In this document: positions 1-6,042 of the stretch, piece after piece
Position numbering within the stretch: the stretch's first letter is position 1
How the letters are laid out: every line of letters begins with the position of its first letter
The notes under the pieces: generated by a model
The model's database searches: none
What the model was told of the DNA's origin: nothing
The model's input: the letters and a program-made list of their open reading frames with translations, nothing else
Source of the DNA: Candidatus Sumerlaeota bacterium
Lineage (GTDB): Bacteria > Sumerlaeota > Sumerlaeia > JADFCT01
Assembly: GCA_026398575.1 (NCBI GenBank)
Contig: JAPLSP010000790.1
Location: 1 to 9,703, forward strand
Direction: 5' to 3'
Length of the DNA stretch: 9,703 bases
Position numbers and translations under genes: made by a program

Positions 1-216
1 GACAACGACAGCGGCGGCGAAGCTGAAACGCCGTCCGCCTTTGACCACTTTGGCCACGCGGTTGAGGCGGATGATTTCTTCTTTCAGATCCGATTCTGGC
101 AGGACGACTTCAGCCTCTTCCCAGCGCTTGATGGCCAAGGCGTCCAGCAGTTCGGTCTCGGCGGCCGCGGGAAGGGGCGCCGATTCGGTTGCGGAAGATT
201 GTTCCTGCTCTTGCAC
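1..216 (-). CDS. rpsE: 30S ribosomal protein S5, N-terminal part (truncated by the window edge)
   Basis: S5 lies on the back of the small subunit at the mRNA entry channel and affects translational accuracy. Only the first 72 codons are present; the frame is open through position 1. The recognisable part is [20 protein letters not shown] (48-67), the start of the S5 double-stranded RNA-binding-like domain. Ahead of it is an acidic and alanine-rich N-terminus of about 45 residues, beginning [16 protein letters not shown], somewhat longer than in E. coli S5 where the same motif starts near residue 18. The GTG at 216 has AGGAG eight bases upstream. It follows rplR by 15 bases, as usual in the spc operon. 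The C-terminal domain cannot be judged here. Confidence 0.93.
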   Translation of the reverse strand, partial: MQEQEQSSATESAPLPAAAETELLDALAIKRWEEAEVVLPESDLKEEIIRLNRVAKVVKGGRRFSFAAAVVV

Positions 217-224
217 GCTATGCG

Positions 225-229
225 CTCCT
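225..229 (-). promoter_or_regulatory. Shine-Dalgarno site for the rpsE GTG start
   Basis: AGGAG in the transcript lies eight bases before GTG at 216, in the 15-base rplR-rpsE spacer. It supports GTG as the start of S5. Confidence 0.75.
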
Positions 230-231
230 GA

Positions 232-597
232 TTAGAATTCTAACCCATGCTCACGCGCGGCTTCGGCCAGGGCTTTGAGCACTCCATGATATGAACCGCC
301 ACAACAATCGAAAACGACCTTCGACAGGCCGGCGGCTTTGGCTTTTTGCGCGATTTCGGCGCCCAGGGCTTTAGCCGAGGCGATGTTCGAGTGATTGCGC
401 TTGACGGCGCCTGCCTCGGACTTGCGCGCCGTGGTCGCCGACACCAGCGTTCGCCCCGCCAGATCGTCCACAATCTGAGCGTACAAATGCAGCGCCGTAT
501 GGCGGGCGGCCAGACGCGGCCGCTCGGGCGTGCCCGCGATGATCATCCGGCGCCGCAGATGCCGGCGCTTGCGATATTCGTCTCTGGTTTTTTTCAT
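232..597 (-). CDS. rplR: 50S ribosomal protein L18
   Basis: L18 binds 5S rRNA together with L5 in the central protuberance. The product has 121 residues, the standard size. The basic N-terminus MKKTRDEYRKRRHLRRRM precedes GTPERPRLAARHTALHLYAQ (22-41), which is the typical RPRL block. It then has IVDDLAGRTLVSATT, NIASAKALGAEIAQKAKAAG (71-90), and the C-terminal YHGVLKALAEAAREHGLEF. The stretch FDCCGG at about 96-101 replaces the FDRGG seen in most L18, giving two adjacent cysteines. The ATG at 597 lacks a clear Shine-Dalgarno site; the upstream sequence is AT-rich repeat. Coupling to rplF or an alternative initiation route is possible but not shown. Confidence 0.96.
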   Translation of the reverse strand: MKKTRDEYRKRRHLRRRMIIAGTPERPRLAARHTALHLYAQIVDDLAGRTLVSATTARKSEAGAVKRNHSNIASAKALGAEIAQKAKAAGLSKVVFDCCGGSYHGVLKALAEAAREHGLEF

Positions 598-619
598 ATT
601 CTTGTCAGCTCACTCGCTC

Positions 620-710
620 AAATCTCATACTGCAGTTTTCAGTTTTCAGTTTTCAGTTTTCGGTTTTCGGTTTTCAGTTTTCAAATCTCAGATCTCAAAT
701 CTCAAATCTC
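620..710 (-). repeat. Tandem heptamer array in the rplF-rplR spacer
   Basis: Thirteen consecutive 7-base units in exact phase fill 620-710. On the plus strand these are one AAATCTC, one degenerate ATACTGC, four AGTTTTC, two GGTTTTC, one AGTTTTC, then AAATCTC, AGATCTC, AAATCTC, AAATCTC. In the transcript the units read GAAAACT and GAGATTT. The block is AT-rich in contrast to its GC-rich surroundings. It lies entirely outside coding sequence, between the rplF stop and the rplR start. Heptamer tandem repeats (STRR) are known in cyanobacteria, but a relationship is not implied. Confidence 0.92.
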
Positions 711-715
711 CCAGC

Positions 716-1264
716 CTATGCCTTGGCGGCTTTCTTTCCTTCCAACTGGCGCACGTATTCGCCCACGTAACGCACGCCCTTGCCTTTATAAGGTTCCGGT
801 GGGCGCATGGAGCGGATGTTGGCGGCCACCTGGCCCACCAGTTGTTTGTCTATTCCCGAAATCGTGATATTGGTCTGGTTTTTCTCCACCACGATGGCGA
901 TGCCCTGGGGCGGATCGAAAAGGATCGGGTGGCTATAGCCAAGCGCCAGTGACAACTTGCCGCCATCCATCGTCGCGCGATAGCCGACGCCGCGCAATTC
1001 CAACTGCTTGGCGAAGCCCTGCGTCACGCCCGTGATCATGTTCGACACGAGCCGGTTGACCAGGCCCTGATACGCGTGGGCTTTCTTGTCCTCGCTGGCG
1101 CGGCGGACAAGCAGCTGCCCGCTCTCGCGCTCGATGGCGATGCGCGTGTCGGGAATCCGCATCGTCAACGATCCCTTCGGACCCTTGACGGAAACGGCCA
1201 GTCCCTCGACTTTGACGTCCACGCCGCTCGGAACTTTAATGGGCACTTTCCCAACTCGAGACAT
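716..1264 (-). CDS. rplF: 50S ribosomal protein L6
   Basis: L6 binds 23S rRNA near the factor-binding region (sarcin-ricin loop side) of the 50S subunit. The product has 182 residues, near the usual 177-180. It has the two-fold repeat of the family. The first half runs from MSRVGKVPIKVPSGVDV through VSVKGPKGSLTM to residues near 80. The second contains LELRGVGYRATMDGGKLSLA (88-107), LGYSHPILFDPPQGI, ITISGIDKQLVGQVAANIRS (133-152), and PPEPYKGKGVRYVGEYV (155-171), the classic C-terminal signature. The ATG at 1264 follows GGGAG eight bases upstream. The C-terminus ends in a short lysine/alanine tail. A 118-base spacer containing tandem heptamers follows before rplR. Confidence 0.97.
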   Translation of the reverse strand: MSRVGKVPIKVPSGVDVKVEGLAVSVKGPKGSLTMRIPDTRIAIERESGQLLVRRASEDKKAHAYQGLVNRLVSNMITGVTQGFAKQLELRGVGYRATMDGGKLSLALGYSHPILFDPPQGIAIVVEKNQTNITISGIDKQLVGQVAANIRSMRPPEPYKGKGVRYVGEYVRQLEGKKAAKA

Positions 1265-1301
1265 TGCTTTTTCTCCCTGCAGGCTCTCTCTTTAGTCATC
1301 C

Positions 1302-1316
1302 GCGCGCCGAACGCGC
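1302..1316 (-). other. Small hairpin directly after the rpsH stop
   Basis: Five GC base pairs (1302-1306 with 1312-1316) close a TTCGG loop in the transcript, starting at the base after the rpsH TGA. It is short and lacks a U tract. It could stabilise the mRNA or separate the two coding regions, or it may be chance in GC-rich sequence. Confidence 0.25.
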
Positions 1317-1715
1317 TCACCACACGCTGCAAATCACTTCTCCCCCGATGTTTTCCGTCCGGGCTTTCCGGCCGGTCATGATGCCCTTGGAGGTGGTCAG
1401 GATGGTAATGCCCAGACCGCCTTTGACCTTGGGGATCAACGCAACGGCGGAATACTGGCGGCGTCCGGGCTTGCTGATTCGCTGGATGCCTTTGATCACG
1501 CGCTCGCGATCCGGCCCGTATTTCAGGAATATTTTCAGGACACCCTGCTTTTTATTGCGTATGTATTTGAAATGCTTGATGAATCCCTCCTCGCGCAAGA
1601 TGCGCGCGATGGCGTACTTGATCTTGGAGGAAGGAATCTCCACCGAATCATGCAGCGCCTTATTGGCGTTGCGGATTCGCGTCAACATATCCGCAATGGG
1701 ATCGGTCATGGACAT
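1317..1715 (-). CDS. rpsH: 30S ribosomal protein S8
   Basis: S8 is a primary 16S rRNA binder in the platform and in E. coli the translational repressor of the spc operon. The product has 132 residues, the family norm. It begins [20 protein letters not shown] and has [20 protein letters not shown] (25-44), [20 protein letters not shown], and the RNA-binding C-terminal block [20 protein letters not shown] with VICSVW at the end. ATG at 1715 is preferred over ATG at 1709 because GGGAG is 11 bases from the former and 17 from the latter; the two differ by two residues. The gene lies 87 bases after rpsN and 52 before rplF. Confidence 0.97.
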   Translation of the reverse strand: MSMTDPIADMLTRIRNANKALHDSVEIPSSKIKYAIARILREEGFIKHFKYIRNKKQGVLKIFLKYGPDRERVIKGIQRISKPGRRQYSAVALIPKVKGGLGITILTTSKGIMTGRKARTENIGGEVICSVW

Positions 1716-1744
1716 ACGGCATACAGCTCCCTTGTCAATCGGCT

Positions 1745-1772
1745 GCGCGTCTCAAGAAGGCACGAGACGCGC
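1745..1772 (-). promoter_or_regulatory. Perfect inverted repeat in the rpsN-rpsH spacer
   Basis: A 9-base-pair perfect inverted repeat (1745-1753 with 1764-1772) encloses a 10-base loop. It lies between the rpsN stop and the rpsH Shine-Dalgarno site (GGGAG). The stem alternates G and C at its base, and no U tract follows in the transcript, so it is not a typical terminator. S8 represses the spc operon in E. coli by binding mRNA near rplE. A similar role for this hairpin is only a possibility. Confidence 0.45.
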
Positions 1773-1802
1773 TTTGACCCTTTCCAGGCGATTCAGCCCG
1801 GC

Positions 1803-1988
1803 TTACCAGCTGCTCTTGCGGACGCCGGGAAGCATTCCCGTGCTGGCGAGTTTGCGAAAGCACAGGCGGCACATGTCGAACTTGCGCAGGTATCCCCGCG
1901 CCCGCCCGCACAGCGGGCAGCGATGATACGTGCGAACCGGAAATTTCGGCTTTCGAATCGCCTTGTATCTCAGGCACTTTCTGGCCAC
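1803..1988 (-). CDS. rpsN: 30S ribosomal protein S14, zinc-binding type
   Basis: S14 completes the head of the small subunit together with S3 and S10. The product has 61 residues from a GTG start, the length of the short zinc-binding form (also called rpsZ or S14 type Z). The zinc ribbon is visible as Cys24, Cys27, Cys40 and Cys43 (RCPLCGR and MCRLCFR). The end, [15 protein letters not shown], is typical. GTG at 1988 has GGGAGGG nine bases upstream. It sits between L5 and S8, the usual place. The zinc type is common in Gram-positive and many other phyla, so it does not identify the organism. No second S14 can be judged from this window. Confidence 0.95.
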   Translation of the reverse strand: MARKCLRYKAIRKPKFPVRTYHRCPLCGRARGYLRKFDMCRLCFRKLASTGMLPGVRKSSW

Positions 1989-1997
1989 AGTGGCTTT

Positions 1998-2004
1998 CCC
2001 TCCC
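1998..2004 (-). promoter_or_regulatory. Shine-Dalgarno site for the rpsN GTG start
   Basis: GGGAGGG in the transcript lies nine bases before GTG at 1988, in the 22-base rplE-rpsN spacer. It is a strong site that supports the GTG start. Confidence 0.75.
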
Positions 2005-2010
2005 TTTTCG

Positions 2011-2901
2011 TCATAAAACTCGGAACGGCATCCCCAGAAGCCGCAGCAGCTCCCGGGCTTCCTCGTCCGTCTTGGCCGTCGTCGTCGTATTGATGTTCAT
2101 TCCCCGCGTGTGAGCGACCTTATTGAGGTCCAGTTCCAGAAAGATGATGTGCTCGCGAATCCCGAATGAATGGTTGCCCCGCCCATCGAAGGCGTTGACC
2201 GACAATCCTCGAAAGTCGCGAATACGCGGAATCGAGACGTTGATCAACCGGTCGAGAAACTCCCACATGCGATGGGCGCGCAACGTCACCGAACAACCGA
2301 CCGGCATTCCCTTGCGCAACTTGAAGTTGGCCACCGAGACGCGCGCGCGCGTGCGCTTGGGCTTCTGGCCCGAAATCAGCGTCAGTTCGGCCTCGGCCGC
2401 TTCAAGGATTTTCACGTCGCGCGTTCCTTCGCCCACGCCCATGTTCAGCGTCACCTTGACCACCGAGGGAACTTCCATGGGATTCTTATACCCAAAGCGC
2501 TGGCGCATGGCGGGAACGACCTCTTTGCGGTACTTTTCCAGCAGCCGCGGCGTCGTCTTCAGGTTCGCCAAGGCCCGCTCGGCTTTTTCTACTTTTCCAG
2601 CCTTGTCCGCCTTTTCGCCTTTGGAAGGCTTGTCCGCCTTTTCGCCTTTGGCGGCCTTGTCCGCCTTCTCACCTTTGGCGGGCTTTTCACCCTTCTCAGC
2701 TTTGGCAGGCTTGTCGGCCTTTTCAGCTTTTCCAGGCTTGTCCGCCTTTTCAGCTTTTCCAAGCTTGTCCGCCTTTTCAGCTTTGGCAGACTTGTCCGCC
2801 TTTTCAGCCTTCGCAGGCTTGTCAGCCTTTTCGGCTGGCTGCTCCGCCTTTTCGGCTGGCTGCTCCGCCTTTTCAGCGTTGTCTGTTTCTTGTGTGGCCA
2901 T
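2011..2901 (-). CDS. rplE: 50S ribosomal protein L5 with a long Lys/Ala/Glu-rich N-terminal extension
   Basis: L5 binds 5S rRNA and forms part of the central protuberance, touching P-site tRNA and the small-subunit head. The predicted product has 296 residues against about 180 in the family. The core starts near residue 118 ([20 protein letters not shown]). It continues with [39 protein letters not shown] and [11 protein letters not shown], and ends with [19 protein letters not shown] and [19 protein letters not shown]. Residues 11-111 are repeats, mostly of a nine-residue unit of the KAEKADKPA type, likely disordered with a small net positive charge. The ATG at 2901 ([10 protein letters not shown]) has a GAGG/TAGG-like site upstream. 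An in-frame TTG at 2997 or 2991 would add about 30 residues unlike the repeat and is less likely. The core identity is secure; the function of the extension is unknown. Confidence 0.94.
   Translation of the reverse strand: MATQETDNAEKAEQPAEKAEQPAEKADKPAKAEKADKSAKAEKADKLGKAEKADKPGKAEKADKPAKAEKGEKPAKGEKADKAAKGEKADKPSKGEKADKAGKVEKAERALANLKTTPRLLEKYRKEVVPAMRQRFGYKNPMEVPSVVKVTLNMGVGEGTRDVKILEAAEAELTLISGQKPKRTRARVSVANFKLRKGMPVGCSVTLRAHRMWEFLDRLINVSIPRIRDFRGLSVNAFDGRGNHSFGIREHIIFLELDLNKVAHTRGMNINTTTTAKTDEEARELLRLLGMPFRVL
2569..2871 (-). repeat. Tandem repeat array encoding the L5 N-terminal extension
   Basis: Residues 31-111 of L5 (2811-2569) are nine consecutive 27-base units. In order they encode [72 protein letters not shown] and a degenerate KVEKAERAL. 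Before them, residues 11-24 are two copies of a 21-base unit encoding KAEQPAE, then a partial KADKPA. The 21-base copies are identical at the DNA level over 2832-2873, suggesting recent duplication. All unit lengths are multiples of three, so the reading frame is preserved. Confidence 0.9.
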
Positions 2902-2993
2902 ATTCAGGCGACCTACCCTCAGTTTGCTTTCGTCTGCCGCGGCGGCTACAAACTCTATCCGGCCGTTCGCGGCGCATTCTCTTTCTTTCAATG

Positions 2994-3302
2994 TCAAACC
3001 ACCTTGCCCGTGCGAACTGAAATGCGCCGGCTCTCGCCTTTATCGTCTGTTTCTATCCGCACGCGCGTCGGGCGGTCATCGGACAAGAGCATCAGCTTGC
3101 ACAGCGGCATCGGCTTTTCGATCGAAACGATGCCGCCCTGGTCGCGCGCCGAGCGACGCTTGCGGTGGCGGCGCGCCATGTTGATGTGCTCGACCACGGC
3201 CTTGCCCTCGCCGGGTATCACGGCCAGGACGCGGCCTCGAAGGCCTTTGTCCTTGCCGGAGCGGACTTCAACCGTATCGCCTTTTTTAATCCGTGTCTTC
3301 AC
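2994..3302 (-). CDS. rplX: 50S ribosomal protein L24
   Basis: L24 is an assembly-initiator protein that binds the 5' region of 23S rRNA. The product has 102 residues from a GTG start, the normal length. It begins [20 protein letters not shown], the KOW motif region, followed by [20 protein letters not shown] and [11 protein letters not shown] middle [20 protein letters not shown] and an end [16 protein letters not shown] fit the family. The C-terminal Cys pairs found in some L24 are absent. The GTG at 3302 is chosen because the KOW domain begins there and GGAGAG lies ten bases upstream. An in-frame upstream extension would be antiparallel-free but overlaps rplN, so it is rejected. A 92-base spacer separates it from the preferred rplE start. 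Confidence 0.95.
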   Translation of the reverse strand: MKTRIKKGDTVEVRSGKDKGLRGRVLAVIPGEGKAVVEHINMARRHRKRRSARDQGGIVSIEKPMPLCKLMLLSDDRPTRVRIETDDKGESRRISVRTGKVV

Positions 3303-3312
3303 GTTTGTCACT

Positions 3313-3318
3313 CTCTCC
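3313..3318 (-). promoter_or_regulatory. Shine-Dalgarno site for the rplX GTG start
   Basis: GGAGAG in the transcript lies ten bases before GTG at 3302. It supports that start over in-frame upstream alternatives, which would run back into rplN. Confidence 0.7.
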
Positions 3319-3366
3319 GTTGGCGTATCCCGTCTTCCAAAGGAACGCTGGGCGTTGGGGGGCGTC

Positions 3367-3741
3367 CTAAAGGACTTCCGGCGCCAGCGAAACGATTCGC
3401 ATGAATTTCTTGCGGCGCAGCTCGCGTCCGACCGGTCCGAAGATTCGCGTGCCGATCGGCTCTCCCTGCGGGTTGATGATGACCGCCGCATTGTCATCGA
3501 ACCGGATATACGAGCCATCCTCGCGCCCGATGGCCCGGCGCGTGCGCACGACCACGGCGCGCACCTTGGAGCCTTTCTTGGCCTCCACCTTGGCGTCGGG
3601 ATCGGCCTCGCGCACCGAGGCGATGATGATATCGCCCACGCTGGCATAGCGGCGCTTGGCCCCGCCCAGCACCTTGAAGCACCGGATCTTCTTCGCGCCC
3701 GTGTTATCCGCGACGTTGAGTACCGAATATTCCTGAATCAT
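3367..3741 (-). CDS. rplN: 50S ribosomal protein L14
   Basis: L14 is a beta-barrel protein at the subunit interface and the binding site of the silencing factor RsfS. The product has 124 residues, close to the usual 122. It starts [20 protein letters not shown] and contains [20 protein letters not shown] (24-43), [20 protein letters not shown] sequence read here as [20 protein letters not shown], and [20 protein letters not shown], then FGPVGREL and the C-terminal [12 protein letters not shown]. The ATG at 3741 follows GGAG about 11 bases upstream. It lies 14 bases after rpsQ. No anomaly seen. Confidence 0.97.
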   Translation of the reverse strand: MIQEYSVLNVADNTGAKKIRCFKVLGGAKRRYASVGDIIIASVREADPDAKVEAKKGSKVRAVVVRTRRAIGREDGSYIRFDDNAAVIINPQGEPIGTRIFGPVGRELRRKKFMRIVSLAPEVL

Positions 3742-3755
3742 GGCGCCTTTGCTCC

Positions 3756-4049
3756 TCAGTCAGCCTTGCGCAAGATAGCCGCGACGCGCCAGCATTTGCG
3801 CTTGCTCAGGGGACGCGTCGCCACAATGCGAACGACGTCGCCCACGCCGCACTCTTTCTTCGCATCATGCGCCATGACTTTCTTGGTTCGGCGCACGTAC
3901 TTCTTATATCTGGGATGCCGCACCAGCCGCTCGATGGCGACCACGACGGACTTGTCCATCTTGTTGCTCACGACCCGGGCCGTCCGGACCTTGCGCAATC
4001 CGCGGCCGCTCGCTTTTTTCTCGCTGGGTTGCTGTGTCGCCTCGCTCAT
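3756..4049 (-). CDS. rpsQ: 30S ribosomal protein S17
   Basis: S17 is an early-binding 16S rRNA protein of OB-fold type in the body of the small subunit. The product has 97 residues, slightly longer than the 84 of E. coli. The extra length is an N-terminal segment, about residues 1-18, that is polar and probably flexible. The core is clear: [20 protein letters not shown] (24-43), [37 protein letters not shown], and a final [11 protein letters not shown]. The ATG at 4049 follows GAGGAA at good spacing, which supports the longer N-terminus. It lies 31 bases after rpmC and 14 before rplN. Confidence 0.96.
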   Translation of the reverse strand: MSEATQQPSEKKASGRGLRKVRTARVVSNKMDKSVVVAIERLVRHPRYKKYVRRTKKVMAHDAKKECGVGDVVRIVATRPLSKRKCWRVAAILRKAD

Positions 4050-4080
4050 TGCCGTTCCTCGTTTTCCTCGGAAAATCCGA

Positions 4081-4275
4081 TCAGACCTTCAATCCTTTTT
4101 CGCGCAGGACCGTCATGACGCGCGCCAGGTTCTGGCGCTCCTGCTGCATGGAAGACGTGTTGGTCAGATCCTTGGTGGTGGCTTTGACGCGCAGATTGAA
4201 GATGGACTGGCGCAAGTCATCCACTCGCTGCAGCAGCTCGCCTTCGGTCATTTCCCGCAATTGTTTGGCTTTCAT
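4081..4275 (-). CDS. rpmC: 50S ribosomal protein L29
   Basis: L29 is a small helical protein next to L23 at the tunnel exit. The product has 64 residues, the family norm: [20 protein letters not shown] begins the first helix, [16 protein letters not shown] forms the conserved turn, and [18 protein letters not shown] is the second helix. The ATG at 4275 has GGGGGA nine bases upstream and gives the classic N-terminus. The longer in-frame start at 4323 would overlap rplP and add unrelated residues. rpsQ follows after 31 bases. Nothing unusual. Confidence 0.95.
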   Translation of the reverse strand: MKAKQLREMTEGELLQRVDDLRQSIFNLRVKATTKDLTNTSSMQQERQNLARVMTVLREKGLKV

Positions 4276-4292
4276 GATCGCATGTCCCCCGG

Positions 4293-4706
4293 TTACGCCT
4301 GCTCGCGCGTGATGATCTTGCACAGGATCGGCATTTTATGCCGCGCGCGCGTCATCGCCTCGATGGCCAGCGCCGTGTCCACACCGTCAATCTTGAACAT
4401 TACCCGACCGGGTTTGATCACGGCCACCCACCCTTCGGGATTGCCTTTGCCTTTGCCCATGCGCGTTTCGGCCGGCTTCTTGGTCAAGGGCTTGTCCGGA
4501 AAAATGTTGATCCACAATTTGCCGCCGCGCTTGACCGTGCGCATGATCGCCACGCGCGCTGCCTCGATCTGCCGGTTGGAAACCCAGCCGGCCTCGAGCG
4601 CCTTCAACCCCACCTGGCCGAAGGTCAGGCTGCTGCCGCGCCAAGCCTTGCCACGGTTGCGGCCTTTCATAACCTTGCGGTGTTTAACTCGTTTAGGGAG
4701 CAGCAT
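4293..4706 (-). CDS. rplP: 50S ribosomal protein L16
   Basis: L16 binds 23S rRNA near the A-site and helps position aminoacyl-tRNA. The product has 137 residues, the standard length. It begins [20 protein letters not shown], then has [20 protein letters not shown] (29-48) and [20 protein letters not shown] (54-73). It continues with [19 protein letters not shown] and ends with [16 protein letters not shown]. Arg82 in RMGKGKG aligns with Arg81, the hydroxylated residue in E. coli; whether it is modified here is unknown. The ATG at 4706 follows an AAAGGAA Shine-Dalgarno site. The gene lies 85 bases after rpsC and 17 bases before rpmC. Confidence 0.97.
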   Translation of the reverse strand: MLLPKRVKHRKVMKGRNRGKAWRGSSLTFGQVGLKALEAGWVSNRQIEAARVAIMRTVKRGGKLWINIFPDKPLTKKPAETRMGKGKGNPEGWVAVIKPGRVMFKIDGVDTALAIEAMTRARHKMPILCKIITREQA

Positions 4707-4791
4707 CCTCGCGTTTCCTTTATCCCTTGCGATTCACGGTTTCCAATTCTCGGGTCCACGCTTCGCCGATCACGGCATTTCAGCCCACCGC

Positions 4792-5595
4792 TCAGGCGCC
4801 GGCGGGAGACGAACGATCCCGGCCCCGGTCGCCGCCGCGGGCGCCGCCGCGGTCGCCGCCACGGGCGCCGCGGTCACGATCACCGTGCGAACGCTCGCGG
4901 CGTTTGCGTTCCCTGGGTTCTTTTTCCGGCGCGATGGGAACCAGCTGGCGTTCCGTGCGCTGCATCCCCTTCTCCAGGCGCTCGCCGCGGAAAATCCATA
5001 CTTTGATGCCGATGATGCCGTATTTGGTCTTGGCCGTGGTAAAACCGTAGTCTATATCGGCGCGCAGCATGTGCAGGGGGACGCGCCCTTCGCGCATCCA
5101 CTCGCACCGCGCCATTTCGGCGCCGCCCAGCCGGCCTGAGACCATGATCTTCACGCCCTGGGCGCCGGCCTTCATGCTTGCCAGAACCGTCTTCTTGATC
5201 GCGCGGCGGAAGCCGATGCGGCGGATCAACTGCGAGGCGACGCTTTCGGCCACCAGCTGCGCTTCGAGCTCGGCGCGCCGGATTTCCTCGATGTTGATCA
5301 TGATCTGCTTGCCGGTCTTTTTTTCCAGCTCGCTGCGCAGAGCGTCTATTTCAGCGCCTTTGCGTCCGATGATGATGCCGGGACGCGCGGTGCGGATCGC
5401 CACTTTGGCGCGGTTGGCGGCCCGCTCGATCTCAATCCGTGAAATGCCGGCGTGATGAAACTTCTGCTTGATCTGATCGCGGATATAGATGTCCTCGTGG
5501 ACCGTTTTGGCGTAGCCCTTGTCGCTGAACCACCGCGAATCCCAGTCGCGCGTGACGCCGAGGTGGAACGAAATTGGATTTACTTTCTGCCCCAC
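4792..5595 (-). CDS. rpsC: 30S ribosomal protein S3 with an Arg/Gly/Asp-rich C-terminal tail
   Basis: S3 lies in the head at the mRNA entry channel and contributes to mRNA unwinding. The product has 267 residues from a GTG start, longer than the 233 of E. coli. It opens with [20 protein letters not shown]. The type II KH domain shows its GxxG motif as IIGRKG at 75-80. The C-terminal domain includes [29 protein letters not shown], and [20 protein letters not shown] (181-200). From about residue 225 the sequence becomes a low-complexity basic tail with [15 protein letters not shown] (241-255) and ends SSPAGA. The underlying DNA is itself repetitive. RNA-binding RGG-like behaviour of the tail is inference; S3 tails vary widely among bacteria. 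Confidence 0.96.
   Translation of the reverse strand: MGQKVNPISFHLGVTRDWDSRWFSDKGYAKTVHEDIYIRDQIKQKFHHAGISRIEIERAANRAKVAIRTARPGIIIGRKGAEIDALRSELEKKTGKQIMINIEEIRRAELEAQLVAESVASQLIRRIGFRRAIKKTVLASMKAGAQGVKIMVSGRLGGAEMARCEWMREGRVPLHMLRADIDYGFTTAKTKYGIIGIKVWIFRGERLEKGMQRTERQLVPIAPEKEPRERKRRERSHGDRDRGARGGDRGGARGGDRGRDRSSPAGA
4813..4890 (-). repeat. Low-complexity repeat encoding the S3 C-terminal tail
   Basis: These bases encode residues 236-261 of S3. They contain imperfect tandem copies of about 24 bases, giving DRGARGG and then DRGGARGG in the protein. The pattern is consistent with growth by replication slippage. The reading frame is kept to the stop. Confidence 0.6.
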
Positions 5596-5601
5596 GTTGA
5601 G

Positions 5602-5608
5602 CTCCTTT
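5602..5608 (-). promoter_or_regulatory. Shine-Dalgarno site that fixes the rpsC GTG start
   Basis: The transcript reads AAAGGAG here, six bases before GTG at 5595. This strong site, with the canonical S3 N-terminus beginning at that GTG, decides the start over the in-frame ATG at 5703, which lies inside rplV. Confidence 0.85.
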
Positions 5609-5616
5609 GGCCGCCC

Positions 5617-5650
5617 CCCGGCCTCCCGATCCGCCAGCCTTGAGGCCGGG
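5617..5650 (-). promoter_or_regulatory. GC-rich inverted repeat in the rplV-rpsC spacer
   Basis: A perfect 9-base-pair inverted repeat (5617-5625 with 5642-5650) with a 16-base loop sits between the rplV stop and the rpsC Shine-Dalgarno site. In the transcript it is followed by GC-rich sequence and AAAGGAG, not by a U tract, so it does not look like an intrinsic terminator. It could tune rpsC translation or mark a processing site; both are inference. Confidence 0.4.
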
Positions 5651-5669
5651 CAGCCGGGGAAAAAATGGT

Positions 5670-6029
5670 TTACGACGCCGTCAACACCAGAGTGACATGG
5701 CACATGCGCTTGCGAATGTGCACGGCCCGCCCCATGGCGCGCGGACGCCAGCGTTTCATCATCGGACCTTTGTCAACCCAGGCCAGACCCACGCGCAACG
5801 CCTCGGCGTCCGCCTGCTTGGCCTTGGGGACTTGACTGACCGCCGATTTCAAGAGCCGCTCGACCTGCGGCGCCGCCGACGGGCGGTTGACGTGCTTCAA
5901 GATCGCCATCGCCTCGCGCACGCTCTTGCCGCGGATCATATCCACCACAAAACGCGCTTTGCGCTCCGCGACCCGCGTGTTGCGCAGAATAGCGACCGAC
6001 ACCTGGTCTTCTTTGTATTTCTTCGCCAT
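5670..6029 (-). CDS. rplV: 50S ribosomal protein L22
   Basis: L22 contacts all domains of 23S rRNA, and its long beta-hairpin lines the exit tunnel near the macrolide-binding region. The product has 119 residues, within the family range. Evidence is [21 protein letters not shown] (about 20-40; conserved core [13 protein letters not shown]), the helix [14 protein letters not shown], and the C-terminal hairpin region [20 protein letters not shown] with [12 protein letters not shown]. The ATG at 6029 is preceded by GAGGGG, only three to four bases away, so the Shine-Dalgarno spacing is short. No insertion or deletion is evident in the hairpin. A GC-rich inverted repeat fills the 74-base spacer before rpsC. 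Confidence 0.96.
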   Translation of the reverse strand: MAKKYKEDQVSVAILRNTRVAERKARFVVDMIRGKSVREAMAILKHVNRPSAAPQVERLLKSAVSQVPKAKQADAEALRVGLAWVDKGPMMKRWRPRAMGRAVHIRKRMCHVTLVLTAS

Positions 6030-6042
6030 AAGCCCCTCGTCT

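Noticed and set aside
41..235. A 64-codon plus-strand frame at the left end
   Set aside because: It is antisense to the start of rpsE, whose protein sequence is clearly recognisable; it is a shadow frame.
620..710. The heptamer array considered as a CRISPR array or a replication iteron
   Set aside because: The units are 7 bases with no spacers, far shorter than CRISPR repeats. There is no replication gene or DnaA-box cluster nearby.
2950..2997. A TTGACA box at 2997-2992 (minus strand), considered as a promoter for rplE
   Set aside because: No TATAAT-like sequence occurs 16-18 bases downstream, and the box overlaps the rplX stop region. It is probably chance.
2123..3184. A 353-codon plus-strand frame with repeated LSAFSAF-type sequence
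   Set aside because: The apparent repeat protein is the antisense reading of the rplE 27-base repeats. No independent evidence supports expression.
3344..3356. A 5-base-pair inverted repeat in the rplN-rplX spacer
   Set aside because: It is short with a 3-base loop and no U tract, and is expected by chance in GC-rich sequence.
2170..5139. A 989-codon open frame on the plus strand, opposite rplE to rpsC
   Set aside because: It runs antisense to at least seven certain ribosomal protein genes. Its translation has no recognisable domain and simply mirrors the GC-rich codon pattern, including the L5 repeats. It is a shadow frame.
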